Below are positions 1-9,857 of a DNA stretch of 56,794 bases, one piece after another; the stretch's first letter is position 1; every line of letters begins with the position of its first letter. The stretch lies in the NCBI RefSeq assembly GCF_002646595.1, contig NZ_PDUD01000059.1:1-56794 (forward strand), written 5' to 3'. The position numbers and the translations under genes are program-made. Source of the stretch: Flavilitoribacter nigricans DSM 23189 = NBRC 102662 (GTDB taxonomy: Bacteria > Bacteroidota > Bacteroidia > Chitinophagales > Saprospiraceae). The notes beneath the pieces were generated by a model that saw only the letters and a list, made by a program, of their open reading frames with translations, had not been told where the DNA came from and searched no databases.

Positions 1-1230
1 TACATCCCGAACGGCTTTTTGAAGCAGGTGACTCATCGGCCTTATCTCGCTCTTCCTACTCTTATTCTAATATTCTTTCACTATTTTGGGTTCAATCGCA
101 ATGTACGATGACTCATGTTCTGCCTGATCCCATTTGCCGGTATATACCTTCCTTGCTGAAACAGGTCCGGCTCCGGACCGCTGCCGGTGTGTGGAGTTTA
201 CAAATCATTAACCCAAACTTAAATTTGGGGCTACACCCGAAACGTTTTCATGCCTTACCTTTGCGACATCAAAACGACCGACCCGCGGAACTTCCCAGCC
301 AAATTTTTGAAACTGTTTTAAAAATGGTGCTGCCGTTGAGAAGCCCGGATTTTTTTCATGAACAAGGCGTGAAAAAGTGAGCATAGCCTAAGCTACGTGA
401 TCTTTTTTGCAACGCTGTGCAGGGAAAAAATGCGCGCTTCGTAAACCAGTATTTATTTTTAAGATAGTTTCTTATAAAACAGATCCATACCACTTAAGAC
501 GACCGGATGATCTAATTAATTCAAGTTGCTATACTTGAATTGTAGAGAGTAGATGGTTGAGCGTAGAGAGACTGCAACCGGTAAAATGAGCGATTTTGCT
601 CCATTTTAACGATTGGTAATCCCTCTACCCGCTACTCTATACCCGCTACCTAAGTTACATCGCAACTTAGATTAAATAGCAGCGATCGAAAGGACGAAAT
701 TCACCCGAAAGCAATTTTGACCCGCATAAATATTTCATTAAACGGGACAAATTGGCGCGTTTGGCCTGATCTTTTATCTGTAGTGTGTAACAATTTGCAC
801 GCGGCTGGTTGCTTGTTATAATGTAAAACCTTTTCTGTTCCGGAAGAGGAGGCTACTATAGGTCTATAATGACGCTTTTTGACAACTGTAACTTAATGAT
901 CATTTAATCTTGACGTAACCTGCAATGAATAAACAATTGCCAACTTTGCGGCGATCTTAGAAATATTTCGATATATCCTATTTCTAACCGGAAATACCAA
1001 CTTTCTGCTTGTAATACTTCTCCTGACCGGTACCACAGGAATGATTTATGCAAATAAAACGAAGCATCCTTAGACGTCCTGATTAGTTAATCCCAAACAA
1101 AACACTGTTAAACTTATTTACCGCGATCTGTATCGCCGGTACCGCTAAGCGTTTGTTCCGGCTTAGCCTAAAACCCTATTTATTTAGGTACTTACAGTCA
1201 ACACAGATTATTTAATTAAACAACACACAC
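1..1230. other. Non-coding leader upstream of susC
   Basis: No convincing gene is present in the first 1.2 kb. The only open frame of note (108-380) gives a low-complexity, non-protein-like product. A TACCTTTG box that fits the Bacteroidota -7 consensus is at 256-263, but no TTTG lies at the right distance upstream and no gene follows it. The stretch holds one copy of a repeat that recurs after susC (517-669). The last 270 bases are AT-rich and presumably contain the susC promoter and leader, but I could not pick out a clear -33/-7 pair. Confidence 0.6.
517..669. repeat. Interspersed structured repeat, copy 1
   Basis: This roughly 150-bp non-coding element starts with a small dyad (attcaagt, 6 bases, acttgaat), contains opposed arms gtagagagact and ccctctac around the centre, and ends with another dyad (ctaagtt, 7 bases, aacttag). 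The first 60 bases and the block ttaacgattg to ccctctac match the element at 4577-4713 closely, while the centre differs. It could be a degenerate palindromic extragenic element or MITE. No open frame crosses it. Confidence 0.6.
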
Positions 1231-4200
1231 ATGGATTTTACTCGGAGAGTAGCGAGCGTGCTGCGCCTCGTTAGCCTGTGTATTGCTTTTTGCTCACTCA
1301 CAGCCATCCAAAGTTTCGCCCAGCGTACGGTCAACGGAACCGTTACCAGCGCGGCGGATAATCAGCCGCTTATCGGCGTCAATGTTTACGAAAAAGGTAC
1401 CTCAAGCGGTACCATCACCGACCTGGACGGAAATTTTACCATTCAGGTAGCCGATGAAAACGCCAGTCTGGTCTTTTCGTATGTAGGTTTCACCGAACAG
1501 GAAGTGGCCCTGAACGGCCGCACGCAAATTGCAATTGCTCTGGCCGAAGGGGTTACCCTGGATGAGGCCGTAGTAACTGCCCTGAATATTACCCGGGACG
1601 AAAAATCCCTGGGATACGCCCTGCAACAGGTTAGCGGTGATGATGTTAGTGCCGTCAACGGTTCGAATTTCGTCAGCACCCTGGCCGGTCGGGCTGCCGG
1701 TGTGAACGTCGTGTCCAACGGTCAGGCTTCCGGATCCGCCAGTGTGGTGATCCGCGGGATGTCTTCCCTGAGCAGTAACAACCAGCCGCTCTTTATTGTC
1801 GATGGTATTCCCATTAATAACGAAACGGATACCCGGACGAGCACCAACGGCATTGCCGATAACATGCACCTCGATTACGGTAACGGTGCCGCCGAGATCA
1901 ACCCGGACGACATCGCATCGGTTTCCGTACTGAAGGGAGCCAACGCCACGGCCCTGTACGGTTCCCGGGCTGCTAACGGCGCCATCATCATTACCACCAA
2001 ATCCGGTAAGAACCGCAAAGGCATCGGTGTGGAGGTCAGTTCCAAAACGACCTTCGAATCCATGTTGGCCGGTCCGGAATACCAACGGGAATATGGTCAG
2101 GGTAAGAACTTTGATTTTGCCTTCGTTGACGGTTACGGTAATGGTACTTTTGACGGGGTGGATGAATCCTGGGGCCCACGCCTCGACGGTACCCTGCGGG
2201 CCCAGCACGATTCCCCAACCGCCAACGGCCTGCGTGGCGGCGATGTGCACGGTCTCGATTTCATCCTGGGTTCCAGCGGGGTGGATCTGAACCGCCGCGG
2301 AGCGATCCAGCCGACACCATTCGACGATCCCGGTGATCCGGTGAAAAATTTCATGGAAAACGGTCGCACTCTGATCAACAATATCTCCTTCTTCGGCAGT
2401 AATGATAACGGCAACTTCCGCGTATCGTACACCAATTTTGACAATACCGGTATCCTGCCCAATACTGATCTGCGCCGGAACACGGTGACTTTTTCCGGTG
2501 ATTACGATCTTTCCGATCGACTCAGAGTATCGGCCAAGGCCAACTATATCCGTTCGGAATCCGACAACCGTCCGGTGAACGGTTACGGTACCGAATCGGT
2601 TATGTACCTCTTCATCTGGTGGGGACAGAACGTCAGCACCGAAAGCCTGCGGGACTATTGGCAGCGCGGACTGGAAGGCTTCCAGCAGTTCAACTACAAC
2701 TACAATTACCACGATAATCCGTACTTCACCATGTACGAGAATACCAATGCGCTGTCCAAAGACCGCATCATCGGTAATTTGTCGGCAACGTACGATATCA
2801 CCGATGACCTCAGCCTGATGCTGCGCGGCGGTACGGATATGTTCTCCGAATACCGCTTCATCAAGCGCGCGTATTCCACCCAGCGTTTTCCGAACGGTCA
2901 GTACCGGGAAGATAAAGTCAACTTTCGCGAAACGAATATTGACTTCCTGTTGAGCTATAAAAAACAGGTAAATGACGACTGGTTTGTAAGCGCCAACTTC
3001 GGCGGTAACCAGATGCAACGCAAAAACCATTTCCAGGGCATCAGCGCCAACAAACTGCTCATTCCGGGAGTATATTCCTTTACGAATGCGGACGGACCGC
3101 TGGTACAGTCCATCAGCCGCCCCGAACAGCAGATCAATTCGCTGTACGCCTTTGCCCAGGTGGGATACAAGAGCATGCTCTATCTGGACCTGACGGCCCG
3201 TAATGACTGGTCTTCCACACTGCCCGAGGCCAACAATTCCTATTTCTACCCATCGGCCTCATTAAGCGCCGTGCTGACGGAGATGTTTGACGTACCGTCT
3301 TCGAGCGCCTTGTCTTTCGCCAAACTGCGTTTGGGCTGGGCGCAGGTAGGTTCGGATACTGACCCCTACCGCCTGAGCGATCCTTTCTTCTTCGGCAGCA
3401 CGCCCTGGGGGAACAACGCCACGGCCTCTCCGTCGAATACCCTGCCGAACTTTGACCTGAAACCCGAGATCCAGACTTCCGTGGAAGTCGGCGCCGATCT
3501 GCGTTTCTTCAACGGCCGTATCGGTCTGGACGCCACTTACTACAATACGGTATCCAAAAACCAGATCCTTGCCATCGACCTGCCGCATTCTTCCGGTAAA
3601 ACTTCCCGGGTGATCAATGCCGGTAAGATCGAGAACCAGGGCGTAGAGATACTGCTGAGCCTGAATCCGATCCGTACGAGCAGCGGCTTCAACTGGAACA
3701 CCATGTTCAATTTCGGTCTGAACCGGAATAAGGTATTGGAACTACCCGACGGTGTGGATCAGTACGTTTATGGTGGCAACGGCATTACGCTGGTAGCGAA
3801 AGAAGGCGGTTCCCTGGGTGATATGTGGGGTACCGGCCTGAAACGCGTTGAAGATCCGAATAGCCCTTACTACGGCGAGATCATCTTTAATGACGGTCTG
3901 GTGCAACAGGATAACACCCTGCGTAAACTGGGGAATTACAATCCGGATTTCACCCTGGGCTGGATGAACGAACTGTCTTACAAGAATTTCAGCCTGAGCT
4001 TCCTGTTTGACGGCCGTCAGGGCGGTGAACTGCTGTCCAGAACCCGTCTGATCGCGGCTACTTCCGGCAACGTAGTGGAAACCCTTTGGGGGCGGGCACC
4101 GGAATTTGGCGGTGCGCATCCGGGCATCACCGATTCCGGGATCAGCTACATCGATGAATCTACCGGTGAGACCAAAACGGACGGTGTGATCGGCGACGGC

Positions 4201-4575
4201 GTAATGGAAGTAACGGACGATAACGGCAACGTGATCGGCTATACGGAAAACACCGTAGACAAGCCGGCCAATGCCTACCACAACAACCGTTACCGCCGGA
4301 ATAACGAATCCGAGGGGATCTACGATGCGACTTTCATCAAACTGCGGGAAGCACGCCTGAGCTATACGCTGCCCAAAAGCGTGCTGGGTAATACTTTCGT
4401 GAATAGCCTGCGCATCTCCCTGATCGGGAACAATCTGCTGCTGTGGGCCAAGGAATTCAACCACGGAGATCCCGAACTGCTTTCCTTCGGAGGCGGTCGC
4501 TACATCCCCGGCGTGGAGAACGCTACGGTACCGAGCACACGCAGTATCGGCTTCTCGGTAAATGTCGGATTCTAA
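1231..4575 (+). CDS. SusC/RagA-family TonB-dependent outer membrane transporter
   Basis: Outer-membrane active transporter of the SusC/RagA family, which works with a SusD lipoprotein lid to import oligomers using TonB energy. The 1114-residue product has a signal peptide (about 1-31, ending SFAQ), a carboxypeptidase-regulatory-like beta domain (about 33-110, with the usual PLIGVNV and YVGF landmarks), a plug domain (about 120-260, with VVIRGMSS, PLFIVDG and the ALYGSRAANG signature) and a long beta-barrel ending in an aromatic residue (NVGF). Length is normal for the family. susD follows after a 182-bp gap that contains a repeat element. No hydrolase, sigma or anti-sigma gene is adjacent, so the substrate cannot be read from context. 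The start has a good signal sequence immediately behind it. Confidence 0.96.
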   Translation: MDFTRRVASVLRLVSLCIAFCSLTAIQSFAQRTVNGTVTSAADNQPLIGVNVYEKGTSSGTITDLDGNFTIQVADENASLVFSYVGFTEQEVALNGRTQIAIALAEGVTLDEAVVTALNITRDEKSLGYALQQVSGDDVSAVNGSNFVSTLAGRAAGVNVVSNGQASGSASVVIRGMSSLSSNNQPLFIVDGIPINNETDTRTSTNGIADNMHLDYGNGAAEINPDDIASVSVLKGANATALYGSRAANGAIIITTKSGKNRKGIGVEVSSKTTFESMLAGPEYQREYGQGKNFDFAFVDGYGNGTFDGVDESWGPRLDGTLRAQHDSPTANGLRGGDVHGLDFILGSSGVDLNRRGAIQPTPFDDPGDPVKNFMENGRTLINNISFFGSNDNGNFRVSYTNFDNTGILPNTDLRRNTVTFSGDYDLSDRLRVSAKANYIRSESDNRPVNGYGTESVMYLFIWWGQNVSTESLRDYWQRGLEGFQQFNYNYNYHDNPYFTMYENTNALSKDRIIGNLSATYDITDDLSLMLRGGTDMFSEYRFIKRAYSTQRFPNGQYREDKVNFRETNIDFLLSYKKQVNDDWFVSANFGGNQMQRKNHFQGISANKLLIPGVYSFTNADGPLVQSISRPEQQINSLYAFAQVGYKSMLYLDLTARNDWSSTLPEANNSYFYPSASLSAVLTEMFDVPSSSALSFAKLRLGWAQVGSDTDPYRLSDPFFFGSTPWGNNATASPSNTLPNFDLKPEIQTSVEVGADLRFFNGRIGLDATYYNTVSKNQILAIDLPHSSGKTSRVINAGKIENQGVEILLSLNPIRTSSGFNWNTMFNFGLNRNKVLELPDGVDQYVYGGNGITLVAKEGGSLGDMWGTGLKRVEDPNSPYYGEIIFNDGLVQQDNTLRKLGNYNPDFTLGWMNELSYKNFSLSFLFDGRQGGELLSRTRLIAATSGNVVETLWGRAPEFGGAHPGITDSGISYIDESTGETKTDGVIGDGVMEVTDDNGNVIGYTENTVDKPANAYHNNRYRRNNESEGIYDATFIKLREARLSYTLPKSVLGNTFVNSLRISLIGNNLLLWAKEFNHGDPELLSFGGGRYIPGVENATVPSTRSIGFSVNVGF

Positions 4576-4576
4576 G

Positions 4577-4713
4577 TAATTCAAGTTGTGATACTTGAAT
4601 TGTAAAGAGAAGATGGTGGAGAGTAGAGAGACTGAGAGAATAGTGCTGAATCGCTCATTTTAACGATTGTCAGTCCCTCTACTCTATACCTTTTAACAAG
4701 TTGCATCGAATTG
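4577..4713. repeat. Interspersed structured repeat, copy 2 (susC-susD gap)
   Basis: This begins one base after the susC stop codon and fills most of the gap to susD. It shares the start (taattcaagttg, then atacttgaattgta) and the ttaacgattg and ccctctact blocks with the element at 517-669. Its opposed arms gagtagagagactg and cagtccctctactc can pair. Because it lies inside a susCD transcript it could act in RNA processing or in setting the susC:susD ratio, which is inference. Confidence 0.6.
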
Positions 4714-4757
4714 AATGAAGTGGTAAGCGGTTTTTGGAAAAACAAAATTTAATAATC

Positions 4758-6221
4758 ATGAAGAACATCATAAAAATCGCCGGTCTGTGTGGTCTGCTGG
4801 GACTGACGGCCTGCGATAAATTTCAAGTGAGCAATGACAATCCGGACGTAGCCCTGTCTCTCGACAATAACCCGGAACTCTTGCTAACCAATGTAGAACG
4901 CAACTCCATTCGCCGGGCGGTAGGAGATGCCTGGAGCGAAGGTAACCTGATGGCCCAGTACGGTGCCCGTATTGTTTTTACTTCTTTCGATCTTTTTGAC
5001 TGGGGCGATCAGTCCGGTACCTGGGATACTTACTATCTGGCGATCCGCGATGCCCAGGTGCTGGAAGACATCGCTGTCGCGCGGGAAAATACCAGCTACG
5101 AAGGCGTTTCCATCATTCTGCAGTCCTGGATGTTCCACATCCTGACCGATATGTGGGGTGATATTCCCTACACCGAAGCCGTACAGGCAAAATCGGAAAA
5201 CCCGATCTACTCGCCGGCTTATGACAGTCAGGAAACTATCTACGACGGACTGCTGGCGGACCTGAAAGCAGCCAACGAGCTGTTGAGCGGCAGCAATCTG
5301 CCGGCCATCAAGGGAGATATCCTTTACGACGGTGATCTGGAGAAGTGGCGGAAATTTGCCAACTCACTGCGCCTGCGGGTGGCCCTGCGTCTGAGCGAAG
5401 TACAGCCTGACAAAGCGAAGTCGGTGATCGCCGAGATCTTCAACGCTCCGGAAACTTATCCGATCTTTACGTCCAATGACGATAATGCCGCGCTGCAGTT
5501 TCTGGGTGCCAATCCAAATGCTCACCCGGTAACGGAAGAGTCGGTTTACCGCGTGGGATCCTACAATGAATACCGGATCGCCGAAACCCTGGTGGGACTA
5601 CTGGAAGACTTTGAAGATCCACGGCTGGCATTCCTGGCCGATCCGACCGCCAATTCCGTAAACCAAGGCGCTCCGCGGATCGAAGGGATGCAGAATGGCA
5701 TCGTGGACGGCCCGGCCTATGAATACAAGGGCGGCGATGCTTTCCTGTCCAAATTCAATATCAATTATTTCTACTACCAACCCAACACGAACGAAGGCCG
5801 CCTGATGGTGTATTCGGAAGTGGCTTTCATTCTGGCGGAAGCAGCCCAGCGGGGATGGATCAGCAGTGATGCCCAGATGCACTACGAGGATGGAGTGCGG
5901 GCCAATTTCGCTTACTGGGGCGTAGACCTGCCGGAAGATTACCTGAACCGGACGGGAGTAGCTTACGATGATCAGCTGGAAACCATCATCAATCAGAAAT
6001 ACATCGCCCTGTTCTACACGGATTATCAGGGCTTCAACGAGTTCAAACGCACCGGATTCCCGCACACCATTCAGCCGGGACCGGACGCGTTCTACAATAC
6101 CTATCCGAGTCGTTTTGAGTATCCTTCCAAGGAAGGCGCACTGAACGAAGCGAACCGGCAGACCGCGATCGGTCGCCAGGGACCGGACGAGATCACCACC
6201 AAAGTATGGTGGGAAAACTAA
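4758..6221 (+). CDS. SusD/RagB-family outer membrane lipoprotein (SusD-like_2 type)
   Basis: Surface lipoprotein partner of the SusC transporter upstream, expected to bind substrate and close over the barrel. I place the start at 4758 rather than the upstream in-frame codon at 4734, because the product then begins with a compact lipoprotein signal ending in the lipobox LTAC (Cys19) and is 487 residues long. The body is helical with SusD features: an N-terminal region naming the mature lipoprotein, the block MWGDIPYTEAV typical of the SusD-like_2 subgroup, and a TPR-like segment around EKWRKFANSLRLRVALRLS. It ends in VWWEN. The pair is probably one transcript, closed by the terminator at 6305-6340. 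The substrate is unknown. Confidence 0.94.
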   Translation: MKNIIKIAGLCGLLGLTACDKFQVSNDNPDVALSLDNNPELLLTNVERNSIRRAVGDAWSEGNLMAQYGARIVFTSFDLFDWGDQSGTWDTYYLAIRDAQVLEDIAVARENTSYEGVSIILQSWMFHILTDMWGDIPYTEAVQAKSENPIYSPAYDSQETIYDGLLADLKAANELLSGSNLPAIKGDILYDGDLEKWRKFANSLRLRVALRLSEVQPDKAKSVIAEIFNAPETYPIFTSNDDNAALQFLGANPNAHPVTEESVYRVGSYNEYRIAETLVGLLEDFEDPRLAFLADPTANSVNQGAPRIEGMQNGIVDGPAYEYKGGDAFLSKFNINYFYYQPNTNEGRLMVYSEVAFILAEAAQRGWISSDAQMHYEDGVRANFAYWGVDLPEDYLNRTGVAYDDQLETIINQKYIALFYTDYQGFNEFKRTGFPHTIQPGPDAFYNTYPSRFEYPSKEGALNEANRQTAIGRQGPDEITTKVWWEN

Positions 6222-6304
6222 TGATCGGCCGGACCAGCAAACGGTAAACACGCTTGGCTTATATAGTGCGTACAATTTGTACTGATGATTAACCGATTTT
6301 ATGG

Positions 6305-6340
6305 AGATCGCTTCCCACGGGAAGCGGTCTCTTTTTTTTG
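6305..6340 (+). terminator. Rho-independent terminator of the susCD unit
   Basis: A 12-bp stem (agatcgcttccc against gggaagcggtct, with one G-T pair) closes a short loop and is followed by eight T residues at 6332-6339. It lies 84 bp after the susD stop. Confidence 0.88.
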
Positions 6341-6899
6341 GGCCGAGATAAAGAAAAATAAAAAGATTTGGAAAAAATGCTTGCAGTAAGGCTTGTATGT
6401 ATTAGCAATAAATCATATATTGCATAACGAACGACCTATCTAATTTCTCCGTCATAATCTCATTTTTGGGGTTTAAACTATTCTCTAATTATTACCCACT
6501 CTAACCCAACCGCTACTTTTTAGGAATTTGCTCTATCCCTTTTTAGCGCTGATTTTACAGCAAACTACAATTCTACGAATTACGAGCGTGTTTGGGATCT
6601 ATTTTCCGGACGGCAAAGTCGAGGTATTTGTTTACACTACAGACCAGAGTCTTTACGGGCTCTGAAACACTGCGTGTGAACCTACCAACTGAAGGTTGGC
6701 GGCATCCGTCGTTATTGGCCTTCCCGGAACTCATACCCGAAAATTTCCGCCCTGAGGAGTATATCCCAAACTAGTTCGTAACCGGCCTGTGCCGGATTAC
6801 CGTTTTATTGCATCGCTTTATGCCGCCCGGGCGGTGTGGAGCAGTTCGCTATTACCGAAAGCGCCATACGATCCGATTCTATTCTAAATCAATTACATT
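6341..6899. other. Intergenic region, no gene recognised
   Basis: About 560 bases between the susCD terminator and the next gene. The first half is AT-rich. A 60-codon open frame at 6592-6774 has no signal, domain or plausible composition and I do not call it. The region presumably carries the promoter of the gene at 6900, but I saw no matching -33/-7 pair. Confidence 0.5.
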
Positions 6900-7394
6900 A
6901 TGGAACAAATCCTAAAAACTATTATTGCACTTTGCTCCGTGGGTTTGATCGCTTCGCTATTTAGTTTCACCGGCTTTTCGTTCACCAAGGCCGAGGCGAT
7001 ACAGGATGAGGCTAAACGGCTCACCGTTCATAAATTTGACCTGGTCGGAGAGAAACTATTCAATTGCGGCCAACCTTACTCCGGGCATTTCGAAGGCAGG
7101 GGATATTACAGTTATCCCGCCGACACGCTGGATCTCGAATGTAAGACCAAAGGTTCGACGGTCAATTTTTTCGTACAGGCTCTCGAAGTGCCCAATCGCT
7201 TGGTGATCAAAAGGAACGGCAATACCATTGCATTTAGCCAGTGGCTCGGCTGCACTACGGACTACGGCCCCTGGGGCGGTCCGTTCTGCAATACCGAATC
7301 CACAACCCTCAGCTTTACCAAAACCAACGGGATCTACACACTACACATTGAAACACTAACTTCTACCCAAACAGACGCCTGGGAGGCCTACTGA
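6900..7394 (+). CDS. Small exported protein of unknown function
   Basis: A 164-residue protein that I do not recognise. It starts with a hydrophobic export signal (about residues 1-32, ending near SFTKAEA), so the mature part should be periplasmic or secreted. The mature 130 residues look beta-rich, with four cysteines (in FNCGQ, LECKT, LGCTT and FCNTE) that could form two disulphides, and a Gly/Tyr-rich stretch GRGYYSYPAD. There is no lipobox and no type IX tail. It stands alone between the susCD terminator and a convergent gene. The signal peptide and clean ATG make it a likely real gene. Confidence 0.7.
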   Translation: MEQILKTIIALCSVGLIASLFSFTGFSFTKAEAIQDEAKRLTVHKFDLVGEKLFNCGQPYSGHFEGRGYYSYPADTLDLECKTKGSTVNFFVQALEVPNRLVIKRNGNTIAFSQWLGCTTDYGPWGGPFCNTESTTLSFTKTNGIYTLHIETLTSTQTDAWEAY

Positions 7395-7407
7395 CACCAT
7401 TACTACT

Positions 7408-7587
7408 TGCTGCCATGAAGCCTGCTTAAGCAAGATCCGCATCCGGGAGGCATGAATTTGTGCCGGAATTATTTGACGGGACTCAGATTTTGTGTCATCT
7501 AAACCAAGAGGGGACATCAACGGGAAGACTCGCATCCCTATTATTAGTCGCATTTCCTCCCGACGGATCTTTAAGCAGGCGGCAGCA
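7408..7587. repeat. Long imperfect inverted repeat between convergent genes
   Basis: The left arm pieces TGCTGCC (7408-7414), GCCTGCTTAA (7420-7429), AGATCCG (7433-7439) and GGGAGG (7445-7450) pair in order with GGCAGCA (7581-7587), TTAAGCAGGC (7571-7580), CGGATCT (7564-7570) and CCTCCC (7556-7561). Thirty base pairs with small bulges thus enclose about 105 bases. The element fills the gap between the convergent genes ending at 7394 and 7595. It could be a MITE relic or a large bidirectional terminator structure; there is no T-run directly after the stem. Confidence 0.6.
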
Positions 7588-7594
7588 TTCTTTC

Positions 7595-9565
7595 CTATCG
7601 GATCAGATTAAGTTCACCGCTGGTTTGTAAAACCTGCCCGGCCAGATTTGTAATCTCCGCCGTCCAGATGTAAACGCCAGCCCGCATCATTCGGCCCCGG
7701 CTGCTCCCGTCCCAACTCGCCTCGACGCTATTGGTTGTTCCTTCGCGGGCCTGAAAGACCAGGCTTCCCCAACGGTCGAATATCCGAAAATACTGAAAGT
7801 TATAGGGCGCTCGGCTCTGGAGGTAAAAAACGTCGTTGATCTGATCACCGTTCGGGCTGAATGCCGTAGGCGCAAATAGTCCGAAATCCCTTACCCGCAG
7901 CTGCAGGATATCCGAAGCCGGACAACCGTGCTCATTGACCACCCGGAGGTGGATCCGGGTATCGGATAACGGGCGGATCACTGGATCGGGGCAGTCCGCA
8001 CAATCCGGCGGGGTTCCGCTGATGGCTGTCCATTCGTAACTGATGATCGGCGAATGGCTCTGGGCGGCTGCCTGCAAGGTAAGCGGTTGTCCCCGTTCGA
8101 GATCTTGCTCCGGACCCAGTTCCACACTTACCCGATCGTACGCTACCCGAAAATCCCCGACCGCCTGCTCGCAACCGGAGGTCACAGTGAGTCGGTAAAG
8201 GCCGGGATCCGCAACTGTGATGGCGGGCGTCACCGCTCCGGTACTCCAGTGGTAATCCAGGCCGGAAGACGCCAGATCGGCCCGCAGGGTGATCGTACTG
8301 TCCGGACAGATCAGCAGTTCTTCCTGTAACGGATCAATATGCAGCGGGCGGATGGCAAAGAAGGTAGGATCGTTCGCCTGATGCGTGTCCGGATCATCCG
8401 AGGGCAGGCGTGCCGTTTCTGTTCCCTGGATACCGTCCAGGTAAGCGGTATTGTAGACCGTTGTGTGGGGCGCATCACGCCTGATCCGCAGTTTGACGGC
8501 AAAGCTGAAATTGCCGACCGGCAGTGTAATGTTACGAATGTGCAGGATCGGCCGGTTCTCCTCCCTGATTACCTCTCCCGGGAAGGGGAGGGGCTCTATT
8601 TCACCGATCTCCGTGTAGGTGGGAAAAGTATCCGTCAGGGTCAGGCCTTCCTGCGGTCGGTTGGTCCGGTTGATCAGCGTAAAGGTAAAGGTCAATTCCG
8701 TACAGGTGGGCGCCGAACGGCTGGACACCCGGTTCAGGAGTTTCAGCCGGAAAGGGCAGGAACAGGCATCCTGGTTATCTTCGTAGCTGCGTTCTTCCCG
8801 GAGATCAACCTCGCCGCTGACCACATCAAAATGGTATAAATTCCGACGCGGCACCAAGCCGTTTTCGGGGGAACCGATGCCAAAAAGCGCCCCTTCGGCG
8901 TCAAAAAATATGCTCGGTACATTCCCCCGAAGCTGGTCGGTAGCAGGATAGAAAGTGTTATCGATCTTTCTTTCTTCCAGGTCGATCGTTACGAGGCGAT
9001 CCGATAGATCGTCGAAGCCGAATAACTGATCGGTGGTGGGATGAAAGGCAATATCGGCGCAGTATACCTGGCGCTGAACCGGCGAGGTCGTCGTCAGACG
9101 GATGATCTCGGTGGGATAGGCCGGGTCGGTCAGGTCGATCAGAGCGGCCAGATTGGTCGATTGATCGCGGCTGTAACCCAACAGGACCAGATAGCGTTCA
9201 TCCGGAGAGACATCCCCGGAAACGAACAAAATATCCTCCGGCAGCGGTAGGTCCCGCAGCGTACTTAAGCGGTGATCGCCATCGATCCGGCAAAGGCGAT
9301 AATTTTCTCCCAGCAGTACCCCGTAGATCAGGTTTTGGGAAGGGTGATACGCAATGCCGTTGATCTGTACATCCCGGTAAAACTGTAGATCCATAATATC
9401 CAGCTTCCTGCCGGCCGGATCAATATTCAGTTCCTGCAGAACGGTGCCTCCCCTCTGCTCGACCACCCGGTAGATCCGGCCGTTGCAATCAAAAGGCGTC
9501 TGAGCATTCAGCTGGAACACCATAAGATATAAAACCGGAAAATATATCGTGTTTTTCCACTTCAA
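7595..9565 (-). CDS. Secreted multidomain protein with CHU_C (type IX) C-terminal domain
   Basis: A 656-residue exported protein of the kind Bacteroidota send to the cell surface by type IX secretion. It has a signal peptide (about 1-21, ending LNAQ), then a beta-propeller-like region of about 270 residues that reads like DUF6923 (repeated NLIYGV, DQLFGFDD and GALFGIGS blocks), a DUF11-type surface beta domain (about 300-385, TFTLINRTNRPQEGLTLTDT), one or two Ig/PKD-like domains with a CADCPD pair, and a gliding-motility-associated C-terminal domain (about 560-656, APTAFSPNGDQINDVF and IFDRWGSLVF). The last domain is the sorting signal. Its binding target is unknown. It is convergent with the small exported gene and divergent from pbfA. 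Confidence 0.9.
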   Translation of the reverse strand: MKWKNTIYFPVLYLMVFQLNAQTPFDCNGRIYRVVEQRGGTVLQELNIDPAGRKLDIMDLQFYRDVQINGIAYHPSQNLIYGVLLGENYRLCRIDGDHRLSTLRDLPLPEDILFVSGDVSPDERYLVLLGYSRDQSTNLAALIDLTDPAYPTEIIRLTTTSPVQRQVYCADIAFHPTTDQLFGFDDLSDRLVTIDLEERKIDNTFYPATDQLRGNVPSIFFDAEGALFGIGSPENGLVPRRNLYHFDVVSGEVDLREERSYEDNQDACSCPFRLKLLNRVSSRSAPTCTELTFTFTLINRTNRPQEGLTLTDTFPTYTEIGEIEPLPFPGEVIREENRPILHIRNITLPVGNFSFAVKLRIRRDAPHTTVYNTAYLDGIQGTETARLPSDDPDTHQANDPTFFAIRPLHIDPLQEELLICPDSTITLRADLASSGLDYHWSTGAVTPAITVADPGLYRLTVTSGCEQAVGDFRVAYDRVSVELGPEQDLERGQPLTLQAAAQSHSPIISYEWTAISGTPPDCADCPDPVIRPLSDTRIHLRVVNEHGCPASDILQLRVRDFGLFAPTAFSPNGDQINDVFYLQSRAPYNFQYFRIFDRWGSLVFQAREGTTNSVEASWDGSSRGRMMRAGVYIWTAEITNLAGQVLQTSGELNLIR

Positions 9566-9857
9566 GGTTGCTGCTTTGCGATGTTTGAGAATAGAAGGGT
9601 AGGGCTCCCGGAGAACTGCAGGGCGTTCCGGGAATTTTAGGCTAAATATTATATTCTATACAATTGAAACTTTTCCGTATAAAATACTCCTAACGGCAGT
9701 GATGCAAATATAATGATTTGTCTATTTCCGGTTTACATTTGGTTAATAATTGTTTAATTTATAAATAACAGCGGCGGGAATGTTCTTGTAAATGAGGATT
9801 TTACCTTCGCGGGCGAATAGCTTTTTGTACCTTCCCTTCACCTAAAATCCAATCCAT

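Noticed and set aside
108-380. 90-codon frame in the leader before susC
   Set aside because: No signal, domain or plausible composition.
6592-6774. 60-codon frame between susCD and the small exported gene
   Set aside because: Too short, with no start signal or protein-like pattern.
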